From assembly GCF_018129985.1 (NCBI RefSeq), contig NZ_JAFCKT010000007.1, forward strand, positions 186,001 through 250,000: 64,000 nt of DNA, given 5' to 3'. This document shows, in pieces, positions 62,544 to 64,000 of the stretch. The notes beneath the pieces are model-generated. The model saw only the letters and a list, made by a program, of their open reading frames with translations, was not told where the DNA came from and did not search any database. The position numbers were made by a program, and so were the translations under genes. Each line of letters begins with the position of its first letter. The first letter of the stretch is position 1. This DNA comes from Bradyrhizobium sp. SZCCT0148 (GTDB lineage: Bacteria; Pseudomonadota; Alphaproteobacteria; Rhizobiales; Xanthobacteraceae).

Positions 62544-63941
62544 GTGCAGCACGACGCCGTCACCGAGCGCCGCAACAATATCGCGCCGATCCCGTTCGAG
62601 GCGGACGCGCCATTCCTGAAGATCATCGGCGAATTGCCGCGCGAGCTGAACGGGGTGCTCTATCGCAACGGTCCCAATCCGCAATTCGAGTCCCCCGGCG
62701 CACATTGGTTCGTCGGCGACGGCATGCTGCACGCCTTCCATCTCGAGAACGGGCGCGCCAGCTATCGCAACCGCTGGGTCCGCACACCGAAATGGCTCGC
62801 CGAGCACGATGCGGGCCGCGCCCTGTTCGGCGGCTTCGGCCGCAAGCTGCCGGATGCGCCCGCTGACCTCACCGATGGCGGCGTCGCCAACACCAACATC
62901 ATTTTCCATGCCGGCAAGCTGCTGGCGCTGGAAGAAGCGCATCTGCCGACCGAGATCGAGCCGGGCACGCTGGCGACGCGCGGCTATCACAACTATCAGG
63001 GGCGCGTCGCCGGCAGTTTTACCGCGCATCCGAAGATCGACCCCGTCACCGGCGAGCTCGTGTTCTTCGGCTACAACGCGGCGGGACCGCTGACGCCTGC
63101 CCTCTCCTACGGCTCGATCGATGCAGCCGGCAAGGCGACGCGCTTCGAGCGGTTCGATGCGCCATACGCCAGCATGGTGCACGACTTCATCGTCACCGCG
63201 AACCACGTGCTGTTTCCGATCCTGCCGATCACAGGCAGCATGGAGCGCGCGATGAGCGGACGGCCGCCATACGCCTGGGAGCCTGACAAGGGCGCCTATG
63301 TCGGCGTGATGAAGCGCAGCGGCACGGCAAAGGACATCGTCTGGTTTCGCGGTGAAGCCTGCTACGTCTTCCACATCATGAACGCGTGGGAGGACGAGAA
63401 CCGCATCATCGCCGACGTCATGCAGTTCGAGGAAGCGCCGCTGTTTCCGCATCCTGACGGCCGGCCGACCGATCCCGAAAAGTCGCGCGCCCGGCACTGC
63501 CGCTGGACCTTCGATCTCTCCGGAACTACCGACCGCTTCCAGCAGACTTATCTCGACGATCTCACCGGTGAATTCCCGCGCATCGACGACCGCCACGCCG
63601 GGCTGAGGAATCGTCACGGCTGGTACGCCTGCGCCAACCCGAAACGGCCGACATTCGGCGCGCTGTCCGGCATTGTCCATGTCGACGGCAACGGCAGGCG
63701 TCTCGGCCATTACCTGCTGCCCGCCGGCGACACCATCTCCGAACCGGTGTTCGTCGAGAGATCAAAGGACGCGGCCGAGGGCGATGGCTGGCTGCTGGCC
63801 GTCATCTGGCGGGCGTGGGAGAATCGCAGCGACCTCGCCGTCTTCAACGCCACCGATGTCGAAGCGGGCCCGGTCGCGCTGGTGCAGCTCGGCCACCGCG
63901 TGCCCGACGGCTTTCACGGCAATTGGGTGGGAGCGCAGTAG
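62544..63941 (+). CDS. Carotenoid oxygenase (RPE65/apocarotenoid-cleaving family)
   Basis: The 465-residue protein has the family order of iron-binding His: SFTAHPKIDPVTGEL, YASMVHDFIVTANHVLFPI, YVFHIMNAWEDEN and VPDGFHGNWVG. The N-terminus (LKIIGELPRELNGVLYRNGP, AHWFVGDGMLHAFHLENGRA) is typical. It probably cleaves a carotenoid, apocarotenoid or related stilbenoid/lignin-derived bond using O2 and iron. The GTG start at 62544 follows GGGAGGG. Controlled by the divergent TetR gene. Confidence 0.93.
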   Translation: MQHDAVTERRNNIAPIPFEADAPFLKIIGELPRELNGVLYRNGPNPQFESPGAHWFVGDGMLHAFHLENGRASYRNRWVRTPKWLAEHDAGRALFGGFGRKLPDAPADLTDGGVANTNIIFHAGKLLALEEAHLPTEIEPGTLATRGYHNYQGRVAGSFTAHPKIDPVTGELVFFGYNAAGPLTPALSYGSIDAAGKATRFERFDAPYASMVHDFIVTANHVLFPILPITGSMERAMSGRPPYAWEPDKGAYVGVMKRSGTAKDIVWFRGEACYVFHIMNAWEDENRIIADVMQFEEAPLFPHPDGRPTDPEKSRARHCRWTFDLSGTTDRFQQTYLDDLTGEFPRIDDRHAGLRNRHGWYACANPKRPTFGALSGIVHVDGNGRRLGHYLLPAGDTISEPVFVERSKDAAEGDGWLLAVIWRAWENRSDLAVFNATDVEAGPVALVQLGHRVPDGFHGNWVGAQ

Positions 63942-63951
63942 CTCCCGTCAT

Positions 63952-63981
63952 GCCGGGTGCGCTTCTTGCGCACGCCCGGCC
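63952..63981. terminator. Possible hairpin after the oxygenase gene
   Basis: GCCGGGTGCGC and GCGCACGCCCGGC can form an imperfect stem with a small loop, just after the oxygenase stop. No T tract follows. It may be a terminator or an intergenic repeat. Confidence 0.35.
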
Positions 63982-64000
63982 ACAGCACGACGTGTCACCA

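Noticed and set aside
62439..63710. Upstream extension of the TetR frame
   Set aside because: It is antisense to the carotenoid oxygenase gene; the regulator starts at 62438.

Overview
The window looks like chromosomal DNA of a slow-growing alphaproteobacterium, most likely Bradyrhizobium (inference). It is GC-rich with dense, short-spaced genes. The recA upstream region carries the alphaproteobacterial LexA box GTTC-N7-GTTC, an F1-ATPase zeta-type (DUF1476) gene is present, and imperfect palindromes of a kind common in Bradyrhizobium intergenic DNA occur. No rRNA, tRNA, CRISPR, prophage or insertion sequence was recognised.

Layout. 1-4.4 kb: purine genes purQ (cut by the window edge), purS and purC, with a CorA transporter and three tandem exported proteins between purQ and purS. 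4.7-13 kb: DUF1476 protein, then a minus-strand block with cyanase, an NrtA/CynA-type ABC importer, a rhodanese, an acyl-CoA-dehydrogenase-like flavoprotein and an OsmC protein, divergent from a TetR regulator. 13-18 kb: a BTAD/hydrolase fusion divergent from a four-gene operon led by mddA (methanethiol S-methyltransferase). 18-26.7 kb: LysR/SDR pair, diguanylate cyclase, amidohydrolase, a TrmJ-like methyltransferase fused to a DUF559 nuclease domain, icd with a strong terminator, DUF3455 protein. 26.7-38 kb: cyclic-nucleotide-gated potassium channel, alaS, a tandem glycine riboswitch driving gcvT-gcvH-gcvP, a hypothetical gene, and recA.

38-44.3 kb is a region of very small genes: DUF2798, HdeA-like and PilZ proteins, several tiny exported proteins and lipoproteins, a DUF6894-type gene broken by a one-base frameshift in a T tract, and an orphan terminator that may end a small RNA. 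44.3-52.9 kb is a probable sulfide/persulfide module: an ArsR-type regulator with the two cysteines of the SqrR/BigR group sits beside a perfect 16-bp palindrome. On one side lie HlyD, RND and AhpD-like genes; on the other sqr, a zinc-ribbon thioredoxin, DUF2892 and ccoG. 53-58.5 kb: divergent transglutaminase-like genes, an acyltransferase-like gene, a DsbA/FrnE-like protein, an XRE regulator and small proteins. 58.5-59.7 kb is a gene-free repeat zone with a decayed copy of the preceding gene's 3' end. 59.7-61.7 kb pairs a SET-domain protein methyltransferase with a histone-H1-like lysine-rich protein. The window ends with a TetR regulator, a palindromic operator and a carotenoid-cleaving oxygenase.

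The candidates I find most interesting are the divergent sulfide module around one palindrome, the SET/H1-like pair, the MddA operon with its own LuxR-type regulator, the cyanase/rhodanese cluster, the TrmJ-DUF559 fusion and the frameshifted DUF6894 gene. Functions are assigned by reading motifs and remembered family patterns; no database search was run.
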